A stretch of DNA of 7,995 bases from Granulicella sp. UBA5172 (GCA_002413385.1 DHWW01000283.1:7999-15993), one strand, 5' to 3'; positions 1 to 7,500 are shown, numbered from the stretch's first letter. Numbers and translations: made by a program. Notes: generated by a model from the sequence alone, not told the origin.

Positions 1-1
1 C

Positions 2-154
2 AACAGCACCGGAGTCTCCATCGTCAACGTTCTCGGCAGCGCCGCTACAGCAGCCGGCCTCTCCAGCACCGGCATTTCTGCGGGCCTTTTCCTGCACACC
101 ACCCTGATCGACAAGCACTCCCGCTTACCGTGCCAACCGTGCGTTTATCGATAA
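2..154 (+). CDS. C-terminal end of an unrecognised protein (5' truncated by window edge)
   Basis: Reading from position 2, this frame runs 50 codons to TAA at 152-154. Nearly every codon up to about position 120 ends in C or G, the same third-position bias as the confirmed genes here, which marks this frame as coding; the other + frames lack it. The visible part is small, rich in Gly, Ala, Ser and Thr and moderately hydrophobic (for example VSIVNVLGSAATAAGL), with a short polar tail holding two Cys (PCQPC). It could be the end of a membrane protein. The last dozen codons use rarer choices (TTA, CAA), so the very end may have drifted or a small frameshift may lie upstream. I do not recognise the family. 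It lies 69 bp upstream of the efflux operon on the same strand. Confidence 0.5.
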   Translation, partial: NSTGVSIVNVLGSAATAAGLSSTGISAGLFLHTTLIDKHSRLPCQPCVYR

Positions 155-223
155 ATTAGCTGAGTCTTTCCCCACTCCTTTACAGTCATATAAACGAATA
201 CTCTTTCAATGGGGAATGTTTGA
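155..223 (+). promoter_or_regulatory. Leader of the efflux operon: possible promoter and ribosome-binding site
   Basis: This 69-bp gap is clearly more AT-rich than its surroundings. TATAAA at 189-194 matches five of six bases of a sigma-70 -10 box, but no good -35 lies 16-18 bp upstream. TTTACA at 179-184 resembles a -35 but has no -10 at the right distance. A purine-rich GGGGA at 211-215 sits 8 nt before the ATG at 224 and is a good Shine-Dalgarno, fixing that start. No clear operator palindrome and no terminator for the upstream gene are visible, so read-through from upstream is possible. Confidence 0.3.
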
Positions 224-3200
224 ATGTGGATTGTACGGCTCGCGCTTAACCGGCCCTATACGTTTATTGTGCTCGCGATCCTCATCCTGATCGCGGCGCC
301 GGTTCTCATTCTTCGCACGCCCACCGACATCTTTCCCAATATCGACATTCCCGTCGTCTCCGTCGCCTGGCAGTACAGCGGCCTCAGTCCCGAAGAACTC
401 GAAGGTCGTCTCACCACACCCTACGAAAAGGCCATCACCACGCTCGTTGACAATGTCCAGCACATGGAGTCGACCACCATCTACGGCGTGGCCATCATCA
501 AGATCTACCTGCAGCCCGGAGCCTCGCTCGATACCGCCAACGCTCAGGTTGGGGCTGCCTCCGAGTTCATGCTCCACTCCCTGCCACCGGGAATTTTGCC
601 GCCACAAGTCATCAACTTCTCCGCCTCCAGCGTCCCCATTCTGCAACTTGGCCTCTCCGGAAAAGGCCTGTCCGAACAACAACTCAATGACTACGGCCTC
701 AACCTGATTCGCCCGCAATTGGTCACCATACCCGGCGCTGTTGTCCCCAATGTTTATGGTGGCAAGCAGCGCTCCATCATGATCAACCTGGACCCCAAGC
801 GGCTCCAGGCTGAAGGCCTTTCCCCCGTCCAGGTCCTCACCGCCGTGGGCAATCAAAACATCATCGAGCCCAGCGGAACCGCCAAAATTGGATCGTCCGA
901 GTATGACGTTCGCTTCAACAGCGCACCGACCACTCTCCAGGGCCTCCGCAACCTTCCCGTCAAGCAGGTCAACGGTGCCACCGTCTACCTCAAGGACATC
1001 GCCAGCGTCACCGACGGCAGCACCCCTCAGACAAATATCGTCCGTCAGGATGGACATCGCGGCGTTCTCGTTACCGTTCTGAAATCGGGCTCTGCCTCCA
1101 CTCTCTCCGTCGTCAAAGGTGTCTTTGATCTCCTCCCAAGGGTCAAGTCGACGCTGCCATCACAGATCAAGATCACGCCCATCGGCGATCAATCCATCTT
1201 CGTCCGCGCCTCCATCAACGGCGTCATTCGCGAGGGAGTTATCGCCGCCGCGCTTACCGGCCTGATGATCCTTCTCTTTCTCGGCTCCTGGCGCTCCACC
1301 CTCATCATCGCCGTCTCGATTCCCCTCTCGATTCTCACCTCCATCATCGCCCTCAGCCTCCTCGGCCAGACCATCAACATCATGACCCTCGGCGGCCTTG
1401 CCCTCGCCGTCGGCATCCTGGTTGACGATGCGACCGTCACCATCGAAAACATCGAACGCTATCTCGAAGAGGGCCACGAACTCAACCACGCCATCCTCGA
1501 GGGAGCAGCCCAGATCGCCGTCCCCGCGCTCGTATCCACTCTCTCCATCTGCATCGTGTTTCTCCCGATGTTCTTCCTCACCGGAGTCTCCCGCTATCTC
1601 TTCGTGCCTCTCGCAGAGTCCGTCGTCTTCGCCATGCTCGCCTCCTACGTCCTGTCGCGAACGCTCGTGCCGACCATGGCGATGTACCTCCTCCGCCCGG
1701 TAGATCATCACGCACCCCTCTCCCAGAATGCCTTGGCTCGCTTCCAGCGCGCCTTCGAGCGAGGATTCGAAAGCGTGCGCTCAGCCTACGAAAGCCTGCT
1801 CACTCGACTCGTCAACGCGCGCCTCCGCTTCATCCCGGTCTTCCTGCTTGTCTGCACCGTCCTTCTCCTCCTGATCCCGCTCCTCGGTCAGAATTTCTTC
1901 CCCAGCACCGACAACGGTTCCTTCATCCTCCACGTCCGCGCCAAGACCGGTACACGCATCGAAGAGACCGCCAGGCTCTGCGATCTCGTCGAACATTCGA
2001 TTCGCTCGATTGTCCCCGAAAATCAAATGGACAACATCCTCGATAACATCGGTCTTCCCTACTCCCCGCTCAATACCCAGCACGCCACCAGCGGTCTCTT
2101 CGGCGCCGCCGATGCTGACATCCTCGTCTCCCTCAAAAAAGATCACACCCCCACACCAGACTTCGTCCGCACGCTGCGCGAGCGTCTCCCACGTGAGTTC
2201 CCCGGTGTCACGTTCTACTTCCTTCCCTCCGACATCGTGACGCAGATCCTCAACTTCGGCCTGCCAGCGCCCATCGATATCCAGATCGAAGACGCCGACA
2301 ACACTGGAAACCGCAACGTCGCCGACGCGATGATGCAGGAACTGCGCAAAGTCCCCGGCCTCGTCGACCTTCGCATCGAACAGCCCGACGACTCTCCCGT
2401 CCTCAACGTCACCGTCGATCGAACCAAGGCCCTGCAGGGTGGCTACACCCAGCGAGACATCGGAGCCTCCGCCCTCAATATCCTCTCCGGCTCCACCCAA
2501 CTCACGCCGCAGTACTTCCTCAACTACAAGAACGGCGTCAACTACAGCATCGTTGCACAGACTCCGCAGTACCAGATTCAATCGCTGCAGGATCTCGAAA
2601 ACATCCCCATTGCTTCCCCCCTCGCCAGGACTCCCGAGATCCTCGCCGACGTCGCCACGATCTCGCGTTCAACCGAGCCCCCGATCATCTCCCACTACAA
2701 CACTCGCCGCACCCTCGACATCTACGCGAGCGTTCAGGATCGCGATCTCGGCTCCGTCGCCCGTCAGGTACAGCGCATCGTCGACAACCATCGCTCCTCC
2801 CTCTCCCGCGGCAATTTCGTCACCGTCCGCGGACAGGTCGAGACCATGCGAAGCTCCTACATCGGCTTGCTCTTCGGCCTCGTCTTCTCCATCGTTCTCG
2901 TCTACCTGCTCATCGTCGTCAACTTCCAATCCTGGCTCGACCCGTTCATCATCATCACCGCTCTCCCTGCCGCCATCTGCGGCATCGTGCTCTTCCTCTT
3001 CCTCACGCACACCACCCTGTCGGTACCCGCACTGATGGGTGCGATCATGTGCATGGGAGTCGCTACGGCCAATTCGATCCTCGTCGTCTCCTTCGCCAAA
3101 GATCGCCTCCTCATCACGGGCGATCCACTCCTCTCTGCCGTAGAAGCTGGAGCCACGCGCTTCCGTCCCGTCTGTATGACCGCGCTGGCCATGATCATTG

Positions 3201-3403
3201 GCATGGTCCCCATGGCACTCGGCCTGGGTGAGGGAGGCCAGCAGAATGCACCGCTCGGTCGCGCCGTCATCGGCGGCCTTACCTTCGCCACCATCGCGAC
3301 CCTCATCTTCGTACCTGCAGTCTTCGCTCTGCTGCACGGAGCAAAGAGCCACGCTGAAACCCCGCCAAGGCCACCCCCGCAGGATGCACTCGCGCTCGGC
3401 TAG
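224..3403 (+). CDS. RND efflux transporter, inner-membrane permease subunit (AcrB/HAE-like)
   Basis: Inner-membrane proton-driven pump of the AcrB superfamily, 1059 residues, the normal length. Seen: TM1 at about 13-31, followed by the family signature PTDIFPNIDIPVVSV; a first large periplasmic (porter/docking) domain at about 32-335; TM2 about 337-354, TM3 359-378, TM4 387-406 with the conserved proton-relay pair D401-D402 in GILVDDATVTIENIER; further helices to about residue 555; a second periplasmic domain to about 865; then TM8-TM12. R979 and T986 in RFRPVCMT align with AcrB R971 and T978. The residue aligning with AcrB K940 is A949 (GVATANSIL), so that lysine is absent. The start is fixed by GGGGA 8 nt upstream and by TM1 following directly. 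It is the first gene of the operon with its adaptor and channel. Substrate is not predictable; the sequence looks drug/hydrophobe type rather than metal type, a family-level inference. Confidence 0.95.
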   Translation: MWIVRLALNRPYTFIVLAILILIAAPVLILRTPTDIFPNIDIPVVSVAWQYSGLSPEELEGRLTTPYEKAITTLVDNVQHMESTTIYGVAIIKIYLQPGASLDTANAQVGAASEFMLHSLPPGILPPQVINFSASSVPILQLGLSGKGLSEQQLNDYGLNLIRPQLVTIPGAVVPNVYGGKQRSIMINLDPKRLQAEGLSPVQVLTAVGNQNIIEPSGTAKIGSSEYDVRFNSAPTTLQGLRNLPVKQVNGATVYLKDIASVTDGSTPQTNIVRQDGHRGVLVTVLKSGSASTLSVVKGVFDLLPRVKSTLPSQIKITPIGDQSIFVRASINGVIREGVIAAALTGLMILLFLGSWRSTLIIAVSIPLSILTSIIALSLLGQTINIMTLGGLALAVGILVDDATVTIENIERYLEEGHELNHAILEGAAQIAVPALVSTLSICIVFLPMFFLTGVSRYLFVPLAESVVFAMLASYVLSRTLVPTMAMYLLRPVDHHAPLSQNALARFQRAFERGFESVRSAYESLLTRLVNARLRFIPVFLLVCTVLLLLIPLLGQNFFPSTDNGSFILHVRAKTGTRIEETARLCDLVEHSIRSIVPENQMDNILDNIGLPYSPLNTQHATSGLFGAADADILVSLKKDHTPTPDFVRTLRERLPREFPGVTFYFLPSDIVTQILNFGLPAPIDIQIEDADNTGNRNVADAMMQELRKVPGLVDLRIEQPDDSPVLNVTVDRTKALQGGYTQRDIGASALNILSGSTQLTPQYFLNYKNGVNYSIVAQTPQYQIQSLQDLENIPIASPLARTPEILADVATISRSTEPPIISHYNTRRTLDIYASVQDRDLGSVARQVQRIVDNHRSSLSRGNFVTVRGQVETMRSSYIGLLFGLVFSIVLVYLLIVVNFQSWLDPFIIITALPAAICGIVLFLFLTHTTLSVPALMGAIMCMGVATANSILVVSFAKDRLLITGDPLLSAVEAGATRFRPVCMTALAMIIGMVPMALGLGEGGQQNAPLGRAVIGGLTFATIATLIFVPAVFALLHGAKSHAETPPRPPPQDALALG

Positions 3404-3439
3404 CCCACCAGCAACAGGGCCACACTGGAGATCAGAATC

Positions 3440-4702
3440 ATGTCCACCGATAGCAATACCGATAAGACAATACCTTCGAACCAATACGCAGAATCGTCGC
3501 TTCAGCCGATCGATCCCCACCCCGATCCGGCTCGCGCTCTCCCGCCTCCACAACGGATCCATCCTGCTGTTCGCATCACCACGATCGTCATCGTGCTGGT
3601 CGTTCTCGCCGGCGTCGTCTACCGCCTGATCGGTCGTGCGGCCGACGAGCGTCGTTTGGAAAACGCCACAGTACGCGACGCCATTCCCACCGTCCGCATT
3701 ACCATCCCCACCATCTCCGGCACAAAATCCGAGATAGCCTTGCCCGGCAATACCCAGGCCTTCGCTGACACTCCGATCTACGCTCGCACCAGCGGCTACC
3801 TCAAGCAGTGGTTCGTCGACATCGGCCAGCACGTCACCCAGGGCCAACTCATGGCCACCATCGAGACCCCCGAACTCGACGAGCAACTTGCCGTAGCCCG
3901 TGCCGACCTCAAGAGCTCCCAGGCAGACCTCGTGCTCGCCGATACCACCTCCAAGCGCTATCAGAATCTCCTCAAACTAAACTCCGTCTCCCAACAGGAG
4001 ACCGACGTCGCCGTCTCCAGCGCCGCCGCCAAGCGTGCCGCCGTCGAAGCCGCCCAGGCCAACGTCCGCCGCCTCGCCCAGCTGCAGTCCTTTGAAAAGA
4101 TCTACGCCCCCTACAGCGGCATCGTGACGCAACGCAACACCGATCTCGGCGACCTCATCAACTCCGGCTCGTCAACCACCAACAACACCGCGAAGGAGCT
4201 CTTCCACATCGCGTCCGTCCAGGAACTCCGCGTCTTCGTCGCCGTGCCAGAGGTCTATGCGCCCGACATTCATAATGGCGACGCCGCGACTCTCACCCTC
4301 GACGAATACCCCGGCCAGACCTTCAAAGGTATCGTCGCACGCAACTCCGGCTCCATCGACTCCGGCTCCCGCACCCTCAACGTCGAAGTCGACGTCAACA
4401 ATCGCGAGGCCAAACTCCTGCCCGGAGCCTACGCCTTCGTCCACTTCAAAATTCCTCGACAGAACCGCCAGCTCGCCATTCCCTCTGACGCCCTCCTCTT
4501 CCGAGCCCAGGGCCTGCAAGTCGGCATCGTGCGCGACGGCCACGTACACCTGCAATCCGTCACCATCGGTACCGATGACGGAGCATCCGTCCAGATCGCC
4601 ACCGGCCTCTCTCCCGGCGACATGGTCATCCTCGATCCATCCGACTCGCTCTCCGAAGGGGAACCCGTGCAGGTCGCCAATCCTCCGGCGGTGAAGCAAT
4701 GA
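3440..4702 (+). CDS. RND efflux membrane fusion protein (periplasmic adaptor, AcrA/HlyD family)
   Basis: Periplasmic adaptor linking the RND permease to the outer-membrane channel, 420 residues. Seen in order: a polar, proline-rich cytoplasmic N-terminus (1-43); one hydrophobic anchor helix (about 44-61); first half of the lipoyl/barrel-sandwich domain (about 113-145, with ARTSGYLKQWFVDIGQ and the G-V-Q-G-Q turn); an alpha-helical hairpin rich in Ala and Gln (about 147-215); second lipoyl half starting at IYAPYSGIVTQRN (221 onward); beta-barrel domain (about 255-330); and membrane-proximal domain to the end. No lipobox Cys is present, so unlike AcrA or MexA it is held by a transmembrane helix rather than a lipid. 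The start follows GGAG (3427-3430) with 9 nt spacing and lies 36 bp after the permease stop. Its TGA overlaps the start of the next gene, implying translational coupling to the channel gene. Confidence 0.93.
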   Translation: MSTDSNTDKTIPSNQYAESSLQPIDPHPDPARALPPPQRIHPAVRITTIVIVLVVLAGVVYRLIGRAADERRLENATVRDAIPTVRITIPTISGTKSEIALPGNTQAFADTPIYARTSGYLKQWFVDIGQHVTQGQLMATIETPELDEQLAVARADLKSSQADLVLADTTSKRYQNLLKLNSVSQQETDVAVSSAAAKRAAVEAAQANVRRLAQLQSFEKIYAPYSGIVTQRNTDLGDLINSGSSTTNNTAKELFHIASVQELRVFVAVPEVYAPDIHNGDAATLTLDEYPGQTFKGIVARNSGSIDSGSRTLNVEVDVNNREAKLLPGAYAFVHFKIPRQNRQLAIPSDALLFRAQGLQVGIVRDGHVHLQSVTIGTDDGASVQIATGLSPGDMVILDPSDSLSEGEPVQVANPPAVKQ

Positions 4703-6187
4703 TCTCCCGCATTCCAGCTCAGGCTGCACCTTGCAGCACTGCGCTGCTGTGCAGCCTGCTGCTCACCGGCTGCATGGTTGGGCCAAAGTACAAAGTGCCT
4801 TCCGTCCCCACCGCCCCGGCTTTCAAAGAAACATCTCCTACCCCCACCGCCAACACCTCAAGGGAGAATGCCGCATGGGATATCGCCAAGCCCCAGGACG
4901 CCATTCCGCGTGGCGACTGGTGGACGATCTTCCATGACGATGGGCTCAATACGCTGGAGCCACAGGTGGCCCTCGCGAATCAGACTCTCAAGGCCGCCGA
5001 CGCCAACCTCCGCGCCGCTCGCGCCAACCTCCGCGTGCAGAATGCCAACCGCTATCCAACGCTTGGCGTGAATCCCTTCGCCGGAGGGGAGCGCTTCTCC
5101 TCCAATCAACCCTATTTCAACAGCACCTCGGCCGGCGCTGGCCAGCCCCTGTTCCTGCTCCCGCTCCAACTCAACTATGAGGTCGATCTCTGGGGTGCGG
5201 TTCGTCGCAACATCGCAGCCGCTCGTGAAGAGTCCCAGGCCACCGCCGCCGACCGTCAAACAATCCTTCTCTCCCTCCAGGCCGAACTCGCGCTGAACTA
5301 CTTCGAATTGCGTGCGGCCGACGCCCAGCAAAAACTCCTCAACGACACCGTCTCCCAATATGAAGACGCCGTCCGCATCACCAACAACCGGTTCCTCGGT
5401 GGTGTCGCCGTCAAGTCCGACGTCACGCAAGCGCAGACCCAACTGGCGGACGCCCGTGGTCCAGGCCTCCGACGTCGCCATTGCGCGAGCGCAGTTCGAA
5501 CATGCCATCGCCAGTCTCATCGGACTGCCGCCCGCCTCGTTCACCCTTCCCCCCTCACCCCTGCCCCTCTCAGACAATCCGCCCGCACTTCCTCCGGGCC
5601 TACCCTCGCAACTGCTCGAACGCCGTCCCGACATTGCTGCCGCCGAGCGCCGCACCGCTGCCGCCAACGAACAGATCGGCATCGCTCGTGCCGCCTTCTT
5701 CCCTTCGCTCAACCTCAGCGCAACCGCAGGCCTCGAGAGCAAGGCCATCACCTCTCTCTTCGATACGTCCAGCCTCATCTATTCACTCGGCCCCACCCTG
5801 GGAGAAACTTTCTTCGATGGCGGTCGACGCCGTGGCCTCTCCCAGCACGCAATCGCCAACTACGACAGCACCACCGCCTCCTATCGCCAGACCGTGCTCA
5901 CGGCCTATCAGCAGGTCGAGGACAATCTCGTCGCACTCCGCGTCCTCTCCCGCGAACAGGATCAGCAACGCCAGGCAACCGCCTCCGCACAGGAGTCCCA
6001 AACCATCTTCAACAACCGCTATGTGGGTGGAGTCGACACCTATCTCCAGGTCATCACCGCGCAAACCACCGCGCTCAACAATGAGCGCAACGACATCGAC
6101 ATTCTGCGCCGCCGCATGGATGCCAGCGTTCTGCTCATCAAGGTGCTCGGCGGCGGTTGGGACCGCACCCAGCTTCCTCCGCAATAA
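4699..6187 (+). pseudogene. RND outer-membrane factor lipoprotein, NodT/OprM family, interrupted by a +1 frameshift
   Basis: Outer-membrane channel (TolC/OprM fold) completing the tripartite pump. The first part, 4699 to about 5457 (253 codons), has a lipoprotein signal peptide with lipobox LLTGC, lipidated Cys at residue 25, then the family start MVGPKYKVP, RGDWWTIF, NYEVDLWGAVRR and the repeat motif NNRFLGGVAVKSDVTQAQTQL. At 5458-5459 the meaningful frame shifts by one base. The second part, to TAA at 6185-6187 (241 codons), resumes with ASDVAIARAQFEHAIASLIG, LLERRPDIAAAERR and the second repeat NNRYVGGVDTYLQVITAQTTAL. Dropping one G rejoins them as a 495-residue protein of normal length. 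Left unrepaired, the first frame runs on to a stop at 6084 with an Arg/Pro/His-rich tail unlike the family. Its ATG overlaps the adaptor stop by 4 bp. No second lesion is seen, so a sequencing error or very recent mutation is likely. Confidence 0.9.
5455..5462 (+). other. Frameshift site inside the outer-membrane factor gene
   Basis: The local sequence is gcccgtggtccag. Frame one reads Ala-Arg-Gly-Pro and loses family resemblance; removing one G of the GG at 5458-5459 gives Ala-Arg-Val-Gln and runs straight into ASDVAIARAQ, the expected continuation. The corrected spacing between the QTQL motif and ASDV matches what I recall of related proteins. No stop codon, long homopolymer or known +1 slippery motif lies here, which argues against programmed frameshifting. 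Confidence 0.8.
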
Positions 6188-6236
6188 GAATTGCACCGCA
6201 ATAAAAAGTGCCGCAGGCAATAAAAAGAGCCGCAGG
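6182..6236 (+). repeat. Short tandem duplication spanning the stop codon and terminator arm
   Basis: Two adjacent 19-bp units, 6199-6217 and 6218-6236, differ at only one base (T6209 versus A6228). Each reads CAATAAAAAG, then T or A, then GCCGCAGG. A degenerate shorter copy at 6182-6198 begins with the CAA TAA that ends the channel gene. The repeat supplies the left arm of the terminator hairpin. Confidence 0.7.
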
Positions 6237-6249
6237 CAGCGGCTCTTTT
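6223..6249 (+). terminator. Bidirectional intrinsic terminator between the efflux operon and mreB
   Basis: A perfect 11-bp inverted repeat, AAAAGAGCCGC (6223-6233) and GCGGCTCTTTT (6239-6249), closes a 5-base loop AGGCA. The + strand ends in a TTTT run followed by CTCC; the - strand reads into a T run made by A6222-A6226. It lies 36 bp after the channel gene stop and 21 bp past the mreB stop, so it can end transcription of both convergent units. Confidence 0.9.
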
Positions 6250-6269
6250 CTCCATCACAAAGGCTTGCG

Positions 6270-7334
6270 TTAGTCGATCGAGATCTTCCGCAGCAACCGG
6301 AAGTCCGACAGCATCTTGCCGGTTCCCAGCACCACGCTCGCCAGCGGATCGTCCGCAATCGATACCGGCAGCCCCGTCTCCTCACGAATCCGTTTGTCGA
6401 GATTCTTGATCAGCGCTCCTCCGCCCGTCAGCACGATGCCGCGATCGGAGATGTCCGCCGAAAGCTCCGGCGGCGTCCGCTCCAGCGCCACGCGAATCGC
6501 ATTGATGATCGTCGCAATGCACTCCCCCAGCGCCTCGCGAATCTCCGAGTCGTCGATGGTAATTGCCTTTGGCACACCCTCGATGAGATTGCGGCCCTTG
6601 ATCTCCATCGTGAGCGGCTTATCCAGCGGATACGCCGACCCGATATCGATCTTGATCTGCTCAGCCGTGCGCTCACCGATAAGCAGGTTGTACTTCCGCT
6701 TCAGGTAGGTCATCACGGCTTCGTCCATTTGGTTACCGGCCATGCGCACAGACCGCGAATACACAATCCCCGCAAGCGAGATCACCGCAACATCTGTCGT
6801 TCCGCCACCAATATCGACGACCATGTTGCCGCCGGGCTCCGTGATCGGCAAACCCGCGCCGATCGCCGCCACCATGGCTTGCTCGACGAGATGCACCTCG
6901 CTCGCCTTCGCGCGATACGCCGAGTCCATGACCGCACGCTTCTCCACCTGCGTAATCTCACTCGGCACACCGATCACAATCCGGGGATGCACCATCATCT
7001 TCCGGTTATGCGCCTTCTGGATGAAGTAGTTCAGCATCTTCTCGGTCTGTTTGAAGTCCGCAATGACGCCGTCCTTCATCGGCTTAATCGCGATGATATT
7101 GCCCGGCGTGCGGCCGAGCATATCCTTCGCTTCCTTGCCAACGGCCTCCACCTCACCCGTAACACGGTTCACCGCAATGATCGAAGGCTCATTCACAATG
7201 ATGCCCTTGCCATGCGCGAAGACGAGCGTATTCGCTGTCCCCAGGTCGATCGCGAGATCACTGGAGAACAGCGAGAAGATAGATCGCATGTTGCTCACAC
7301 GCGAGGTCCGCATCTGAAAGTTTTTTGAAGACAT
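6270..7334 (-). CDS. mreB: Rod shape-determining protein MreB (bacterial actin)
   Basis: Actin-like ATPase that forms membrane-bound filaments guiding lateral cell-wall synthesis. 354 residues from the first ATG. Seen: phosphate-1 loop DLGTANTLV (30-38), then VNEPSIIAV, GRTPGNIIAIKPMKDGVIADF, the connecting segment with E151 of LVEQAMVAAIGAGLPI, phosphate-2 loop VDIGGGTTDVAV (173-184), GERTAEQIK (220-228) and the adenosine motif LTGGGALIKNLDK (302-314). All core actin motifs are intact. The start is uncertain: ATG at 7334 has AGGAAA 12 nt upstream; the internal ATG at 7289 gives MRSIFSLFSSDLAIDLG, which matches the usual MreB N-terminus (339 aa) but has only a weak GTGAG upstream. The gene converges on the efflux operon, is divergent from ald, and is followed at once by a terminator, so mreC and mreD are not downstream here. 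Confidence 0.96.
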   Translation of the reverse strand: MSSKNFQMRTSRVSNMRSIFSLFSSDLAIDLGTANTLVFAHGKGIIVNEPSIIAVNRVTGEVEAVGKEAKDMLGRTPGNIIAIKPMKDGVIADFKQTEKMLNYFIQKAHNRKMMVHPRIVIGVPSEITQVEKRAVMDSAYRAKASEVHLVEQAMVAAIGAGLPITEPGGNMVVDIGGGTTDVAVISLAGIVYSRSVRMAGNQMDEAVMTYLKRKYNLLIGERTAEQIKIDIGSAYPLDKPLTMEIKGRNLIEGVPKAITIDDSEIREALGECIATIINAIRVALERTPPELSADISDRGIVLTGGGALIKNLDKRIREETGLPVSIADDPLASVVLGTGKMLSDFRLLRKISID

Positions 7335-7346
7335 GAGCCCGATCGG

Positions 7347-7352
7347 TTTCCT
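7347..7352 (-). promoter_or_regulatory. Candidate ribosome-binding site for the longer mreB start
   Basis: The - strand reads AGGAAA here, 12 nt before the ATG at 7334. The spacing is longer than ideal but it is the best Shine-Dalgarno near any of the three in-frame ATGs (7334, 7313, 7289). It favours the 354-residue form, while homology favours the shorter start at 7289. Confidence 0.4.
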
Positions 7353-7394
7353 GAATTAGTGAAAAGTTGGGTTTTCGCTCAACCCGGCTCCTTC

Positions 7395-7400
7395 ATTGTA
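7395..7400 (-). promoter_or_regulatory. Candidate -10 element for mreB
   Basis: The - strand reads TACAAT, five of six matches to the sigma-70 -10 box, about 60 bp upstream of the mreB ATG at 7334. No recognisable -35 is found at 16-18 bp; the expected place holds a purine-rich GAGGGA. Confidence 0.3.
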
Positions 7401-7401
7401 C

Positions 7402-7415
7402 GGCCTGCGAAGGCC
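7402..7415. repeat. Small inverted repeat in the mreB-ald divergent region
   Basis: GGCCT (7402-7406) and AGGCC (7411-7415) form a 5-bp perfect stem around GCGA, which is a GNRA-type loop if transcribed on the + strand. It lies directly upstream of the candidate mreB -10 and about 27 bp upstream of the candidate ald -10. It could be an operator or be chance in GC-rich DNA. Confidence 0.3.
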
Positions 7416-7441
7416 CATCCCTCCCAGATCGCGAGGTCGAC

Positions 7442-7447
7442 TATACT
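7442..7447 (+). promoter_or_regulatory. Candidate -10 element for ald
   Basis: TATACT matches five of six bases of the sigma-70 -10 box and would give a leader of about 45 nt before the ald ATG. The -35 position (about 7419-7424) reads CCCTCC and is not recognisable, so this promoter may need an activator or the call may be wrong. Confidence 0.4.
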
Positions 7448-7500
7448 CTAAGACGTTTGACGCATAGGCTCAAAGAAACACCCTCAGGAGAGATCCAGGC

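Noticed and set aside
1160..1711. A 183-codon - strand open frame opposite the permease
   Set aside because: Entirely within the permease gene, acidic and repetitive (Glu, Gly, Asp), with no membrane or enzymatic motif; a shadow of the coding strand.
2669..3886. A 405-codon open frame on the - strand across the permease-adaptor junction
   Set aside because: It lies opposite two confirmed genes and is low-complexity, rich in Asp, Glu and Gly, as expected of the complement of C-ending codons. It has no recognisable domain.
5450..5470. Programmed +1 ribosomal frameshifting in the channel gene
   Set aside because: No slow stop codon, no known slippery codon pair, no internal Shine-Dalgarno-like stimulator and no evident stem-loop are seen at the junction. 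A sequencing error or mutation is simpler.
5312..6187. A separate gene starting at the ATG at 5312
   Set aside because: The first roughly 50 codons are an out-of-frame reading of the channel gene with low-complexity Ser/Pro/Thr content. Real homology begins only at about 5462, so this is the second half of the frameshifted gene.
5481..7328. A 615-codon open frame on the + strand spanning the channel gene end, the terminator and the antisense of mreB
   Set aside because: It reads through a strong terminator and the reverse of a conserved actin gene; the product is Arg/Ser/Pro/His-rich with no family resemblance. It is a product of base composition.
7457..7462. TTGACG as a -35 box for ald
   Set aside because: The matching -10 position (about 7480) reads ACCCTC and would place the start of transcription at the ribosome-binding site.
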